The position numbers were made by a program, and so were the translations under genes. From the NCBI RefSeq assembly GCF_014197205.1, contig NZ_JACIFD010000006.1:58630-122629 (forward strand): DNA of 64,000 nt, written 5' to 3'. Positions 17,206 to 25,699 of this stretch are shown here, in pieces. Source of the stretch: Canibacter oris. Its GTDB lineage: Bacteria; Actinomycetota; Actinomycetes; Actinomycetales; Microbacteriaceae. The notes beneath the pieces were generated by a model, which was not told the DNA's origin, did not search any database, and worked only from the letters and a program-made list of their open reading frames with translations. The number at the start of each line of letters is the position of its first letter. Within the stretch, counting starts at the first letter, position 1.

Positions 17206-18606
17206 ATGACAGATTACACAGACCGGCATGGCAACGCGCACGCTTTCGGAGACACCGCAGAGCAGCGTCAGGTGCGCGAAAACGATCGCGGATACGTTTT
17301 CCACTCCTGGTCAGCGCAGGCGCAGATTGATCCACTGCCAATTGCTAAGGGCGAAGGTGTGCGGTTTTGGGACTATGACGGCAACGAGTATCTAGACTTT
17401 TCCTCCCAGCTGGTGAATCTTAACCTTGGGCATCAGCATCCGGAGTTGGTGCGGGCGGTGCAGCAGCAGGCGGGGCGGTTGGCGACAATTCAGCCGGCTG
17501 TCGCCAATGATGTGCGCGGTGAGCTTGCGAAACTGATTGTGGAAAACAGTTTTGCGGGGGCGCGCAGTGTGTTCTTCACCAACGGTGGTGCGGAGGCAAA
17601 CGAGTACGCGGTGCGGCTGGCGCGGCACCACACCGGGCGGCAGAAAGTGCTGTCCCGCTACCGCAGCTACCACGGTTCCACCGCCACCGCGATCAGCCTC
17701 ACGGGGGAGCCGCGCCGTTGGGCGAACGGAGTGCTTGATGCGAACGTGATGCACTTCTTTGGGCCGTACCCTTACCGCTCAGAGTTCCACGCCACCACTC
17801 CAGAGGAAGAAACCGCGCGGGCGTTAGCGCACCTGGAGCACACCATCGAGCTGGAGGGACCGCAGACTATCGCCGCGGTGGTGTTGGAAACCGTAACCGG
17901 CACCAACGGGATTCTGGTACCAACCCCGGGCTACCTTGAGGGTGTGCGCGCACTCACAAAGCGGCACGGCATTATGCTGATCTGCGACGAAGTGATGGTT
18001 GGGTTCGGCCGTACCGGTAGCATGTTTGCTTTCCAACAGTTTGACATTACCCCTGATCTGGTGACCTTCGCCAAGGGTGTGAACTCCGGTTACGTGCCTC
18101 TCGGCGGAGTGATTATTTCAGAAGAAGTCCACAACTCTTTCGCTGACAAGCCGTTCCCGGGCGGGCTGACTTACTCCGGGCATCCGCTGGCCTGCGCCGC
18201 TGGCGTTGCCACTTTTGAGGTGTTTGAAAGCACGGGGCTCCTCGCGCACGTGCGAGATCTCGGGGAGCGGGTGCTGGCACCGCGGCTAGCGGAGCTGGCA
18301 GCAAAACACCCGGCTGTCGGTGAGGTGCGCGGCCGCGGGCTGTTTTGGGCTTTGGAGCTGGTGGTGGATCGCGCAACTCGCGAGCCGCTTGTCCCGTTTA
18401 ACGCGAGCGGTGCGGCTGCTGCCCCGATGAGCCGCGTTGTTGCTGCATGTAAAGAGGCGGGGCTGTGGCCGTTTGCCGCCGGTAATCGCTTGCAGATTGC
18501 GCCGCCGCTGATTATTTCTGAGGCTGATCTGTTGCGCGGGTTGGAAATTATCGACGCGGCGCTAGATGTGGCAGATGCTGAGGCGGAGGCGCTGCGCGCA
18601 CAGTAA
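17206..18606 (+). CDS. Class III PLP aminotransferase
   Basis: Fold-type I omega-aminotransferase, 466 residues. Seen: FFTNGGAEANEYAVRLAR, SRYRSYHGSTATAISLTGEPRRW, ICDEVMVGFGRTGSMFAFQ (PLP Asp) and TFAKGVNSGYVPLGGVIIS (PLP Lys), then GLTYSGHPLACAAG. The ribosome site GAGGGG lies upstream. The substrate class (putrescine, GABA, beta-alanine or taurine type) cannot be settled. An aldehyde dehydrogenase 3.5 kb downstream could act on the semialdehyde product, but they are not in one operon. Confidence 0.88.
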   Translation: MTDYTDRHGNAHAFGDTAEQRQVRENDRGYVFHSWSAQAQIDPLPIAKGEGVRFWDYDGNEYLDFSSQLVNLNLGHQHPELVRAVQQQAGRLATIQPAVANDVRGELAKLIVENSFAGARSVFFTNGGAEANEYAVRLARHHTGRQKVLSRYRSYHGSTATAISLTGEPRRWANGVLDANVMHFFGPYPYRSEFHATTPEEETARALAHLEHTIELEGPQTIAAVVLETVTGTNGILVPTPGYLEGVRALTKRHGIMLICDEVMVGFGRTGSMFAFQQFDITPDLVTFAKGVNSGYVPLGGVIISEEVHNSFADKPFPGGLTYSGHPLACAAGVATFEVFESTGLLAHVRDLGERVLAPRLAELAAKHPAVGEVRGRGLFWALELVVDRATREPLVPFNASGAAAAPMSRVVAACKEAGLWPFAAGNRLQIAPPLIISEADLLRGLEIIDAALDVADAEAEALRAQ

Positions 18607-18623
18607 ACCCTACAGCATAAGCT

Positions 18624-18658
18624 AGCGGGGGCACCGAATGAAATTCGGTGCCCCCGCT
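18624..18658. terminator. Bidirectional hairpin between convergent genes
   Basis: Perfect 16-bp stem (18624-18639 with 18643-18658) closed by the loop GAA, between the convergent aminotransferase genes. No T-tract follows on either strand, so it may be a U-less actinobacterial terminator. Confidence 0.75.
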
Positions 18659-18685
18659 GTGTTGCAAGCTGCGTGCCGCTGCTGT

Positions 18686-19888
18686 TTAAGCGCCAAGCAG
18701 TTTCTGAATGCGCTGCACACCCTCAAGCAGTGCCTCATCGCCCAGCGCGTAGCTGAAGCGGAGGTAACCGCTTGGGCCGAATGCTTCGCCCGGAACCGCT
18801 GCCACTTCAGCTTCTTCGAGGATGATCTCTGCGAGCTCCACAGAGGTGTTTGCGATCCTGCCGTTGATTTCTTTACCCAGCGCTTCGCTGACGTCAACAT
18901 ATGCGTAGAAAGCGCCGTCAGGCATCGGGCAGTTAAAGCCCGGCACCTTGTTGAGCTCGGCAACAATCAGCTTGCGGCGGCGGTTAAACGCCTCACGCAT
19001 TTCCAGGATTGGTTCTTGCGGGCCGGTGAGGGCCGCAATCGCTGCACGCTGTGCAATGTTGTTAATGTTGCTCGCTAGGTGTGACTGCAGGTTCGAGCAG
19101 CCCTTCATCACGTCCTGCGGGCCGATGATCCACCCTACGCGCCAACCGGTCATCGCAAAAGTCTTAGCAACACCGTTTACCAGCAGGGTCTGCTCTGCTA
19201 GTTCTGGCACTGCCGCAACGATAGAAGTAGCGGTGACCCCGTCGTAAGTAAGGTTCTGGTAAATCTCATCGGTGATAACCCAGATGCCGTTATCGTATGC
19301 CCAGCGGCCGATAGCAGCAGTCTCTTCCGGAGTGTAAACCGCGCCTGTAGGGTTTGAAGGAGACACGAAAACCAGCACCTTGGTGCGCTCGGTGCGCGCC
19401 GCCTCAAGCTGCTCGACGGTGACCTTGTAGTTTTGGTCAGCACCGGCAAAAACTGGAACTGTAACGCCGTCAGCCAGGGCGATTGCCTCTGGGTAGGTTG
19501 TCCAGTATGGCCCAGGCAAAATTACCTCGTCGCCCGGATCACACAGAATCTGGAACGCCTCGTAAACCGCCTGCTTGCCGCCGTTGGTCACAATAATCTG
19601 CGCCGGGTCGACGGTGATACCGGAGTCTTTTGCGGTTTTTTCGGCGATGGCAGCGCGCAGCTCTGGCAGACCGTTAGCTGCGGTGTAGCGGAAGTTAGCT
19701 GGATCATCAAGCGCAGCGCGAGCCGCATCAACGATGTGTGGCGGCGTTGGGAAATCTGGTTCGCCCGCAGCGTAGCTGATGACTGGCCGGCCTTCTGCTT
19801 TGAGAGCCTTAGCTTTCGCATCTACTTTGAGGGTTGCTGACTCTGCGATTGCAGAGATTTTTTTAGAGAGTCTAGTTTTAGTGTTCAC
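18686..19888 (-). CDS. aspC: Class I PLP aminotransferase, aspartate aminotransferase type
   Basis: 400-residue fold-type I aminotransferase. Seen: [18 protein letters not shown] near the N-terminus, [44 protein letters not shown] and [21 protein letters not shown] with the PLP Lys. An aspC-like gene beside tRNA-Trp-secE-nusG is a recurrent actinobacterial arrangement, which supports aspartate (or broad aspartate/aromatic) specificity. GTG 19888 follows a TAAGAT box by six bases; AAAAGG just before the GTG is too close to act as a good ribosome site. Confidence 0.92.
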   Translation of the reverse strand: MNTKTRLSKKISAIAESATLKVDAKAKALKAEGRPVISYAAGEPDFPTPPHIVDAARAALDDPANFRYTAANGLPELRAAIAEKTAKDSGITVDPAQIIVTNGGKQAVYEAFQILCDPGDEVILPGPYWTTYPEAIALADGVTVPVFAGADQNYKVTVEQLEAARTERTKVLVFVSPSNPTGAVYTPEETAAIGRWAYDNGIWVITDEIYQNLTYDGVTATSIVAAVPELAEQTLLVNGVAKTFAMTGWRVGWIIGPQDVMKGCSNLQSHLASNINNIAQRAAIAALTGPQEPILEMREAFNRRRKLIVAELNKVPGFNCPMPDGAFYAYVDVSEALGKEINGRIANTSVELAEIILEEAEVAAVPGEAFGPSGYLRFSYALGDEALLEGVQRIQKLLGA

Positions 19889-19894
19889 CCTTTT

Positions 19895-19900
19895 ATCTTA
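19895..19900 (-). promoter_or_regulatory. -10 box, leaderless aspC
   Basis: TAAGAT on the minus strand lies six bases before GTG 19888. Confidence 0.5.
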
Positions 19901-20032
19901 CGACTTTCGGACGTAATTTTGAGATTAAATTCGACAAGTTGCTCGCAATGCCGTAAACTTTCACGAGTAGCTAATAATTTTGGTGCTGCAAACGTTCAGG
20001 AAAGGACGCTACAGTACTAAAAGAAGCTATCT

Positions 20033-20108
20033 AGGGCGGTGGCACAATTGGTAGCGCAACGGTCTCCAAAACCGTCGGTTGCAGGTTCGAGTCCTGTCCG
20101 CCCTGCCA
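20033..20108 (+). tRNA. tRNA-Trp (CCA)
   Basis: The acceptor stem AGGGCGG pairs with CCGCCCT, the anticodon loop CTCCAAA carries CCA, and the T-loop is TTCGAGT. Discriminator G and an encoded CCA end (20106-20108) are present. It sits just upstream of secE. Confidence 0.96.
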
Positions 20109-20141
20109 GTTACTTAAACTAGTTGCTAGAAAGGAAGATGC

Positions 20142-20402
20142 GTGAGCAGCACAGATATCGAGCAGGCCCACACTCCCGCAAAAAAGCGCGGTGAGAAGAA
20201 GCCTAACTTCGTGTTGCGCATCATTCTTTTTATCAAGCAGGTTATCGCCGAGCTGAAAAAGGTAAACACTCCAACCTGGAAACAGCTGCGGAACTACTTC
20301 TTCGTGGTACTCGGCTTCGTGATTGTGATGATGGTTTTTGTCACCCTGCTTGACCAGCTGTTCGGGTTCTTAACACTGTTTGTATTCGGCACTGCCGTTT
20401 AG
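20142..20402 (+). CDS. secE: Preprotein translocase subunit SecE
   Basis: Small (86-residue) single-span subunit of the SecYEG channel. A hydrophilic Lys-rich N-terminus is followed by RIILFIKQVIAELKKVNTPT (the conserved amphipathic helix and hinge), then a transmembrane helix around FFVVLGFVIVMMVFVTLLD. GTG start with AGAAAGGAAG upstream. It lies between tRNA-Trp and nusG, the standard bacterial location. Confidence 0.95.
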   Translation: MSSTDIEQAHTPAKKRGEKKPNFVLRIILFIKQVIAELKKVNTPTWKQLRNYFFVVLGFVIVMMVFVTLLDQLFGFLTLFVFGTAV

Positions 20403-20437
20403 GCATCTGCTAAAAATCAAGGGCAAGGCTGATTAAT

Positions 20438-21139
20438 ATGACTAACAATTCAATTGAGGAAAGCCTGGAGGGCGCTCTCGATGCACTGGCAGCAGGCGAC
20501 ACCACTGCCGCTGCGCCGCAGGTAGAAGAAGTAGATCCTTACAAAGAAATGCGTCGCGAGCTGCGTCGCAAGCCAGGCAAGTGGTACGTCATCCATAGTT
20601 ATGCCGGTTATGAGCGTAAGGTTAAAGAAAACCTGTGGAACCGCCGTGAAACCATGGGCGCCGTAGATGACATATACGAAATTCAGGTGCCGATGGAAGA
20701 CGTCATGGAGGTCAAAAACGGCCAGCGTAAAATGGTTACCAGGGTGCGTATTCCGGGCTACGTTATGGTGCGCATGAACCTTAATGAGGATACCTGGTCA
20801 ATTGTGCGTCACACTCCTGGCGTCACTGGCTTCGTGGGTAACGCCAACAACCCGGTGCCACTGCGGTTTAACGAGGCATTTGAAATGCTGAAAACAACCT
20901 TCGAGATGGAAGCTGAAAACAAGTCTAGCGCTGCTGCTCGCGCAGCCGCAGCAGGCAATGTGGAAATCGACTTCGAGATTGGCGAAACCGTTACCATCAA
21001 AGACGGTTCTTTCAACGGTCTTCCTGGCACCATCAGTGAAATCAACTCTGCAAGCGGAAAACTCACCGTGCTGGTGAGCCTGTTCGAGCGTGAGACTCCT
21101 GTTGAGCTCACTTTCGGGCAGGTCGCAAAAATGATCTAA
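20438..21139 (+). CDS. nusG: Transcription termination/antitermination factor NusG
   Basis: RNA polymerase-binding factor. An acidic N-terminal extension of about 45 residues (common in actinobacteria) precedes the NGN domain starting [19 protein letters not shown], with [16 protein letters not shown] and [12 protein letters not shown]. The C-terminal KOW domain is seen as [19 protein letters not shown] and [15 protein letters not shown]. It would normally be followed by rplK-rplA; here a PP2C phosphatase follows after 13 bases. Confidence 0.97.
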   Translation: MTNNSIEESLEGALDALAAGDTTAAAPQVEEVDPYKEMRRELRRKPGKWYVIHSYAGYERKVKENLWNRRETMGAVDDIYEIQVPMEDVMEVKNGQRKMVTRVRIPGYVMVRMNLNEDTWSIVRHTPGVTGFVGNANNPVPLRFNEAFEMLKTTFEMEAENKSSAAARAAAAGNVEIDFEIGETVTIKDGSFNGLPGTISEINSASGKLTVLVSLFERETPVELTFGQVAKMI

Positions 21140-21152
21140 TCAGTCGGCTGCT

Positions 21153-21989
21153 ATGTCATATCGGTTGCCGCAGCTTAAGTACGCTGCACGCACTGATATT
21201 GGCAGTTATCGGCAGGTAAATGAAGATGCTATGCTGTGCGCCGGCCCGGTATTCTTGGTCGCGGACGGTGTCGGTGGGCATGATGCCGGTGAAATCGCAG
21301 CCGCCGCTGCAATCGATGCCTTCACACATCTGACGCAGCACCCTTATGTCTCGCTTGACGCGGTAGGTGCTGCGTATGCGCGCGCTCGCGCTGCGGTAAA
21401 TCGCATCTCCGGCACTACCGAACAGGGTGCCGGCACCACCCTCACCGGGATTTTCCTAACCCGACAGGAGCAGGGCTTCGCCTGGCTTATCATTAACGTT
21501 GGCGATAGTCGAGTTTACCGTTTTCGTGACGGCAAACTGCAGCAGATTACGGTAGATCATACGCTTCGCAACGAGATGCTCGCCAGCGGGGTGGCGCTCA
21601 ATGATCCACGCTTGCCCGCGGGTAACGTGATCACTCGGGCGCTTGGTAGTGGCGCAGATACTCTCGATACCTGGCTGCTGCCGTTGACCGCGGGTGAACG
21701 TCTGCTGGTGTGCAGCGATGGCCTCACGGACACGCTCTCAGATGCAGAAATAGCCGCTGGGCTGGCCCTCGCGGTCACCGAGACCAGCGCCAACTATTTG
21801 CTTGATACGGCACTCGAGAAGCTGCCGCGCGATAACGTCACGCTGTTGCTGGTTGACGTGCTTGATGCTGGACAGCACCAGCAGCTGCAACCTGGCGTGG
21901 CCACCGCCGAGAAATTTATTGATGATTGTGACACAGCTGATCTCACTGCGACGGTACAGCAGACAGCAGAGTACGGCAAAGGTTTGTAG
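21153..21989 (+). CDS. PP2C-type Ser/Thr protein phosphatase
   Basis: Metal-dependent protein phosphatase of about 278 residues. Motifs: ARTDIGSYRQVNEDAML (first metal Asp region), FLVADGVGGHDAGEIAA, INVGDSRVYRFRDGKLQQIT, ITRALGSG, LLVCSDGLTDTLSDAE and RDNVTLLLVD. No transmembrane segment is obvious, unlike the PstP type. No Ser/Thr kinase is present in the window, so its substrate is unknown. It lies 13 bases after nusG with no clear ribosome site, which suggests co-transcription with secE-nusG. Confidence 0.93.
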   Translation: MSYRLPQLKYAARTDIGSYRQVNEDAMLCAGPVFLVADGVGGHDAGEIAAAAAIDAFTHLTQHPYVSLDAVGAAYARARAAVNRISGTTEQGAGTTLTGIFLTRQEQGFAWLIINVGDSRVYRFRDGKLQQITVDHTLRNEMLASGVALNDPRLPAGNVITRALGSGADTLDTWLLPLTAGERLLVCSDGLTDTLSDAEIAAGLALAVTETSANYLLDTALEKLPRDNVTLLLVDVLDAGQHQQLQPGVATAEKFIDDCDTADLTATVQQTAEYGKGL

Positions 21990-22007
21990 CACAGCTACAG
22001 AATTTTT
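21985..22007 (+). terminator. Rho-independent-like terminator after PP2C
   Basis: TGTAGC-ACA-GCTACA hairpin (21985-21999) overlapping the stop codon, followed by GAATTTTTA. A third arm, TGTAGCT at 22022-22028, could compete with the first. Confidence 0.5.
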
Positions 22008-22127
22008 AGGTAATTCCAGGTTGTAGCTGGATCCACCATATTATAGATATAGCAATTTAAGATGTCCTAGCGATGACCCGCTGCACCACGGTGGGGTCGC
22101 ACCTCAAAGGCGAACCAGGAGAAGTTC

Positions 22128-23594
22128 ATGACAGTTGAGACCCTCGTCGCAAATGCTCACAAGGCATATCGCAGCTGGTCCCGTGCACCGCGTGAAACTC
22201 GTGCGTTAGCGCTCGAAGCAATTGCTGATGGCCTAGTTGCCAACAGCGAAAAGCTCGTGGCGATTGCGCGGGAGGAGACTAATTTGCGGTTGGATCGGCT
22301 CACCGCAGAGCTGCACCGCACCAGTTTCCAGCTGCGACTCTTTGCAGAGGTGCTGCGAGATGGCGTCTATCTTGACGTGCGTATCGACGAAAAAAACCCT
22401 GACTGGGCGACTGGGCCGCGGCCGGATCTGCGACGCACCAACCAGGCGCTGGGGCCGGTGGTGATTTTTGCGGCAAGCAACTTCCCGTTTGCCTTTAGCG
22501 TTGCCGGCGGTGATACCGCGTCTGCTATTGCCGCGGGCTGCGCGGTGATTTTGAAAGCGCACAACGGGCACCCGGAACTGTCACGGGAGACTGCCGCAGT
22601 GGTGACTTCCGCGCTGCACAACGTGGGAGCGCCGGAGCACCTTTTCCAACTGATTGAAAGCCGTGCCGATGGCATTGCAGTGTTGCAGGCGCCGGAGATC
22701 AAAGCCGGTGCTTTTACCGGGTCGATTCCTGCGGGGCGAGCTTTGTTTGATATTGCAACCTCACGCCCAGAGCCGATTCCGTTCTTCGGTGAGCTCGGTA
22801 GCTTGAACCCGGTTTTCGTGACCAAGCAGGCAGCGCTACACCGGGAAAATCAGATTGCGCTGGAGTACCTCAGTAACATCACTCTGGGATCAGGGCAATT
22901 CTGCACCAAGCCGGGCATTATTGTGGTGCCGCGAGATTCCGGGCTGTCACAGGCGATTGCGACTGCTGCGCTGCCGGAGGGGCAAAAACTTTTGAATGAG
23001 CGCATCCACCAGGGTTATGTTGATACCCTGCAGGAGCTGCAGCAGCACACTGCAATCGAGCTTTTGGCCCAGGGTGATGAACCATACGACACCGCTCCGG
23101 GGCCAACGGTTTTGAGTACCACGGCCACTGCGATTCTTGACAACTATGAAGAAATTTGTCGCGAGTGTTTCGGCCCCACCGGGCTGGTTGTGACGTACGA
23201 AGACGAAGCTGAGATGCTGGCTTTTGCTCGCATCCTCGACGGGCAGCTTACCGCCACAATCTGTGGCGAAGAAAACGACGAAATTGTAGCGCCACTGCTT
23301 GACGAGCTTCGCGAAAAAGCTGGCCGAGTGCTCTGGAATCAGTGGTCTCCGGGGGCGGCAGTTACCTATGCGCAGCAGCACGGTGGGCCATATCCCGCAA
23401 CCACCGCGGTGAGCTCCACCGCAATCGGTACCGCCGCGATTTATCGGTTCTTGCGCCCGGTCGCTTATCAAGGCTTCCCACAACAATTTTTGCCGGAAGA
23501 GCTACGTGACAAGCCGCAAACCCCGCTGTTACGCCGCGTCAACGGTGTGGTTGGCGGCGTCGAAAATCAACACAGCAAGTACAAGCCGCTGTAG
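22128..23594 (+). CDS. NAD(P)-dependent aldehyde dehydrogenase
   Basis: 488-residue ALDH-superfamily enzyme. The N-terminus packs against APRETRALALEAIADGL; the cofactor region is PVVIFAASNFPFAFSVAGGDTASA; the general-base Glu is in FFGELGSLNPVFV and the catalytic Cys in GSGQFCTKPGI. The GGDTASA and ELGSLNP style is closest to the 2,5-dioxovalerate (alpha-ketoglutarate semialdehyde) and fatty-aldehyde dehydrogenase branch. AGGAG precedes the ATG. The physiological aldehyde is not determinable; a product of the upstream class III aminotransferase is one possibility. Confidence 0.88.
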   Translation: MTVETLVANAHKAYRSWSRAPRETRALALEAIADGLVANSEKLVAIAREETNLRLDRLTAELHRTSFQLRLFAEVLRDGVYLDVRIDEKNPDWATGPRPDLRRTNQALGPVVIFAASNFPFAFSVAGGDTASAIAAGCAVILKAHNGHPELSRETAAVVTSALHNVGAPEHLFQLIESRADGIAVLQAPEIKAGAFTGSIPAGRALFDIATSRPEPIPFFGELGSLNPVFVTKQAALHRENQIALEYLSNITLGSGQFCTKPGIIVVPRDSGLSQAIATAALPEGQKLLNERIHQGYVDTLQELQQHTAIELLAQGDEPYDTAPGPTVLSTTATAILDNYEEICRECFGPTGLVVTYEDEAEMLAFARILDGQLTATICGEENDEIVAPLLDELREKAGRVLWNQWSPGAAVTYAQQHGGPYPATTAVSSTAIGTAAIYRFLRPVAYQGFPQQFLPEELRDKPQTPLLRRVNGVVGGVENQHSKYKPL

Positions 23595-23604
23595 GCACGC
23601 GCTG

Positions 23605-23629
23605 GCGGCGCCAGCTCGGGTGGCGCCGC
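23605..23629 (+). terminator. GC-rich hairpin after aldehyde dehydrogenase
   Basis: Nine-bp perfect stem (GCGGCGCCA with TGGCGCCGC) and a seven-base loop, 10 bases after the stop. No T-tract. Confidence 0.55.
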
Positions 23630-23702
23630 AGTGCTGAGCTGTGCAGGATGCCTGTGCGCTCCGGGTCTGGCCCGCACAGGGATACAGCTCTTCGGGTGCC
23701 GA

Positions 23703-23733
23703 GCTGCCACGGCCTATAGTGCGCCGTGGCAGC
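23703..23733 (+). promoter_or_regulatory. 11-bp-stem hairpin just upstream of the purK promoter
   Basis: GCTGCCACGGC (23703-23713) pairs perfectly with GCCGTGGCAGC (23723-23733) around a nine-base loop. A TAGAAT box at 23742-23747 follows, so the element could be an operator or a second terminator. Confidence 0.45.
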
Positions 23734-23769
23734 CGCACAGCTAGAATGGAATGCGGAGGTTTAACTAAG

Positions 23770-24972
23770 GTGGCGAACAATTCACACAGTGCAGAAACCG
23801 CGGCTACGGCAGCGGGTCGCGCAGGCAAAATCAGAGTCGGCGTGATCGGTGGGGGGCAGCTGGCGCGGATGATGATACCGCCAGCAACCCACCTCGGCTT
23901 AGAAATCAGTGTGCTTGCAGAAGCCCCTGGGATGAGCGCTGCCCGGGCCGCAGACGCGGTCGGTGACTGTCGTGATGCTGCAACCGTGATGCAGTTCGCC
24001 GAAACCGTAGACGTCATCACCTTTGACCACGAACACGTGCCGCAAGAAGTGCTGGCGCAGTTGCTTGCCACCGGAGTGCAGGTGCACCCGCAACCACACT
24101 CACTGCAGTACGCGCAAGACAAAATCTTGATGCGACAAAAACTCAGCGAAATCGGGGTGCCGGTGCCAACCTGGGCCACGGTGCAAAACCCGGCAGAGCT
24201 CGACGCTTTCTTGGCGCAGGTGGGTGGTAAAGCGGTTGTGAAAACCGCGCGTGGTGGCTACGACGGTAAAGGGGTGCGGGTAGTCACGGCTGCAGCTGAG
24301 GCCGCAGATTGGTTTGCGGCACTGGAGGCTGATCCAGTTAGCGATGCGCTGCTGGCAGAAGAACTGGTGCCGTTTGAGCGGGAGCTGTCACAGCTGGTAG
24401 CGCGTCGCCCCAGCGGGGAAGTAGCCCTGTGGCCGGTTGTTGAAACCGTGCAGCAAGACGGAGTGTGCGCCGAGGTTATTGCCCCGGCTCCGGCAGTGGC
24501 AACCACCGCGGCAAAACTACAGGAAGCCGCGGCCGCTATCGGGCGCCAGATCGCCACCGGCCTGGAAGTTACCGGAGTGATGGCGGTGGAAATGTTTGAA
24601 ACCCTAGACGGTCGCTTGCTCGTCAACGAACTCGCGATGCGCCCGCACAACTCCGGACACTTCTCAATCGAGGGCAGTATCACCAGCCAGTTCGAACAGC
24701 ATCTGCGGGCCGTCACCGACCTGCCGCTGGGCAGCACCGCCATGACCCGCCCCGCAGCGGTTATGATCAATGTTTTGGGCGGCCCGGCAGAAGGCCCGAT
24801 GCCGGTGCGCTACAATCGTGCATTGGCGGCGCATCCGGCGGCGAAGTTCCACAGCTACGGTAAGGATTCACGACCGGGGCGTAAGGTTGGACACGTCACC
24901 GTTATCGGCGACGACACCGCCCAGGTTTTGCAAGCTGCTCGTGCAGCCGCGGCCGAGATGGAAAACGGTTAG
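23770..24972 (+). CDS. purK: N5-carboxyaminoimidazole ribonucleotide synthase PurK
   Basis: ATP-grasp enzyme that carboxylates AIR to N5-CAIR in purine synthesis. Motifs: VGVIGGGQLARMM, DVITFDHEHVPQEVL, VKTARGGYDGKGVRVV, the ATP-grasp Glu in LAEELVPFERELS, and VNELAMRPHNSGHFSIEGS. GTG 23770 (400 residues) is preferred because GGAGG lies 10 bases upstream and a TAGAAT -10 box at 23742 excludes longer starts. It partners purE, 115 bases downstream. Confidence 0.94.
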   Translation: MANNSHSAETAATAAGRAGKIRVGVIGGGQLARMMIPPATHLGLEISVLAEAPGMSAARAADAVGDCRDAATVMQFAETVDVITFDHEHVPQEVLAQLLATGVQVHPQPHSLQYAQDKILMRQKLSEIGVPVPTWATVQNPAELDAFLAQVGGKAVVKTARGGYDGKGVRVVTAAAEAADWFAALEADPVSDALLAEELVPFERELSQLVARRPSGEVALWPVVETVQQDGVCAEVIAPAPAVATTAAKLQEAAAAIGRQIATGLEVTGVMAVEMFETLDGRLLVNELAMRPHNSGHFSIEGSITSQFEQHLRAVTDLPLGSTAMTRPAAVMINVLGGPAEGPMPVRYNRALAAHPAAKFHSYGKDSRPGRKVGHVTVIGDDTAQVLQAARAAAAEMENG

Positions 24973-25087
24973 GCGGATCCGCCACCGACCGAACCGCCGC
25001 GCACAGCACGGGATTTAACTTTCCAACCACGCAGGTAATAAAAGGCACTATGACAGGCAGCTGCGTAGCCAGCTAGAAGGAGCAGAA

Positions 25088-25600
25088 ATGACCGAGCAAC
25101 AGCCAGTTGTTGGCGTGATTATGGGCTCAGACTCTGATTATCGCGTGATGGCGGATGCAGTGCAGATGCTCAGAGAATTTAAAATTGCACACGAGGTGCA
25201 GGTTGTGAGTGCTCATCGCACCCCGGATGCGATGTTTGACTATGCGAAATCAGCGGTCTCAAGGGGGCTGAAGGTGATTATTGCCGGAGCAGGGGGAGCA
25301 GCACACCTGCCGGGAATGGTCGCCTCAATGACAACCTTGCCTGTTATTGGAGTTCCGGTGCCGCTGCACACACTTGACGGCATGGACTCACTGCTGTCAA
25401 TCGTGCAAATGCCCGGCGGGATTCCGGTCGCTACAGTGTCGATAGGCGGAGCAAAAAACGCGGGTATTTTAGCTGCTAGAATAGTCGGAGCTTTTAATCC
25501 TGATGTGCAACAAAAACTTGCTGCTTATGCTAGTGAGCTTACTGCACAGGTCGAAGCTAAGAACGCGGCGCTACAGCAACAAGTTGCCGCTGAGCTTTAA
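25088..25600 (+). CDS. purE: N5-CAIR mutase PurE
   Basis: Class I PurE that interconverts N5-CAIR and CAIR. Motifs: [29 protein letters not shown] (catalytic His), [16 protein letters not shown] and the mobile-loop region [27 protein letters not shown] ribosome site precedes the ATG. It is 170 residues, normal for class I, and follows purK. Confidence 0.96.
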   Translation: MTEQQPVVGVIMGSDSDYRVMADAVQMLREFKIAHEVQVVSAHRTPDAMFDYAKSAVSRGLKVIIAGAGGAAHLPGMVASMTTLPVIGVPVPLHTLDGMDSLLSIVQMPGGIPVATVSIGGAKNAGILAARIVGAFNPDVQQKLAAYASELTAQVEAKNAALQQQVAAEL

Positions 25601-25699
25601 CTGCTGCATTAGATGTGCTGTTGTTGCGCGCAGCACTGTTTGGCAGTGAGTGCTTGTTCGTAGTTTAGATTATTTTTCGAGTTACAAGGTGACGAGGAT

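Noticed and set aside
23641..23769. Longer N-terminus for purK from an upstream ATG
   Set aside because: The extra sequence covers hairpins and the -10 box, is not PurK-like, and GTG 23770 has GGAGG upstream.
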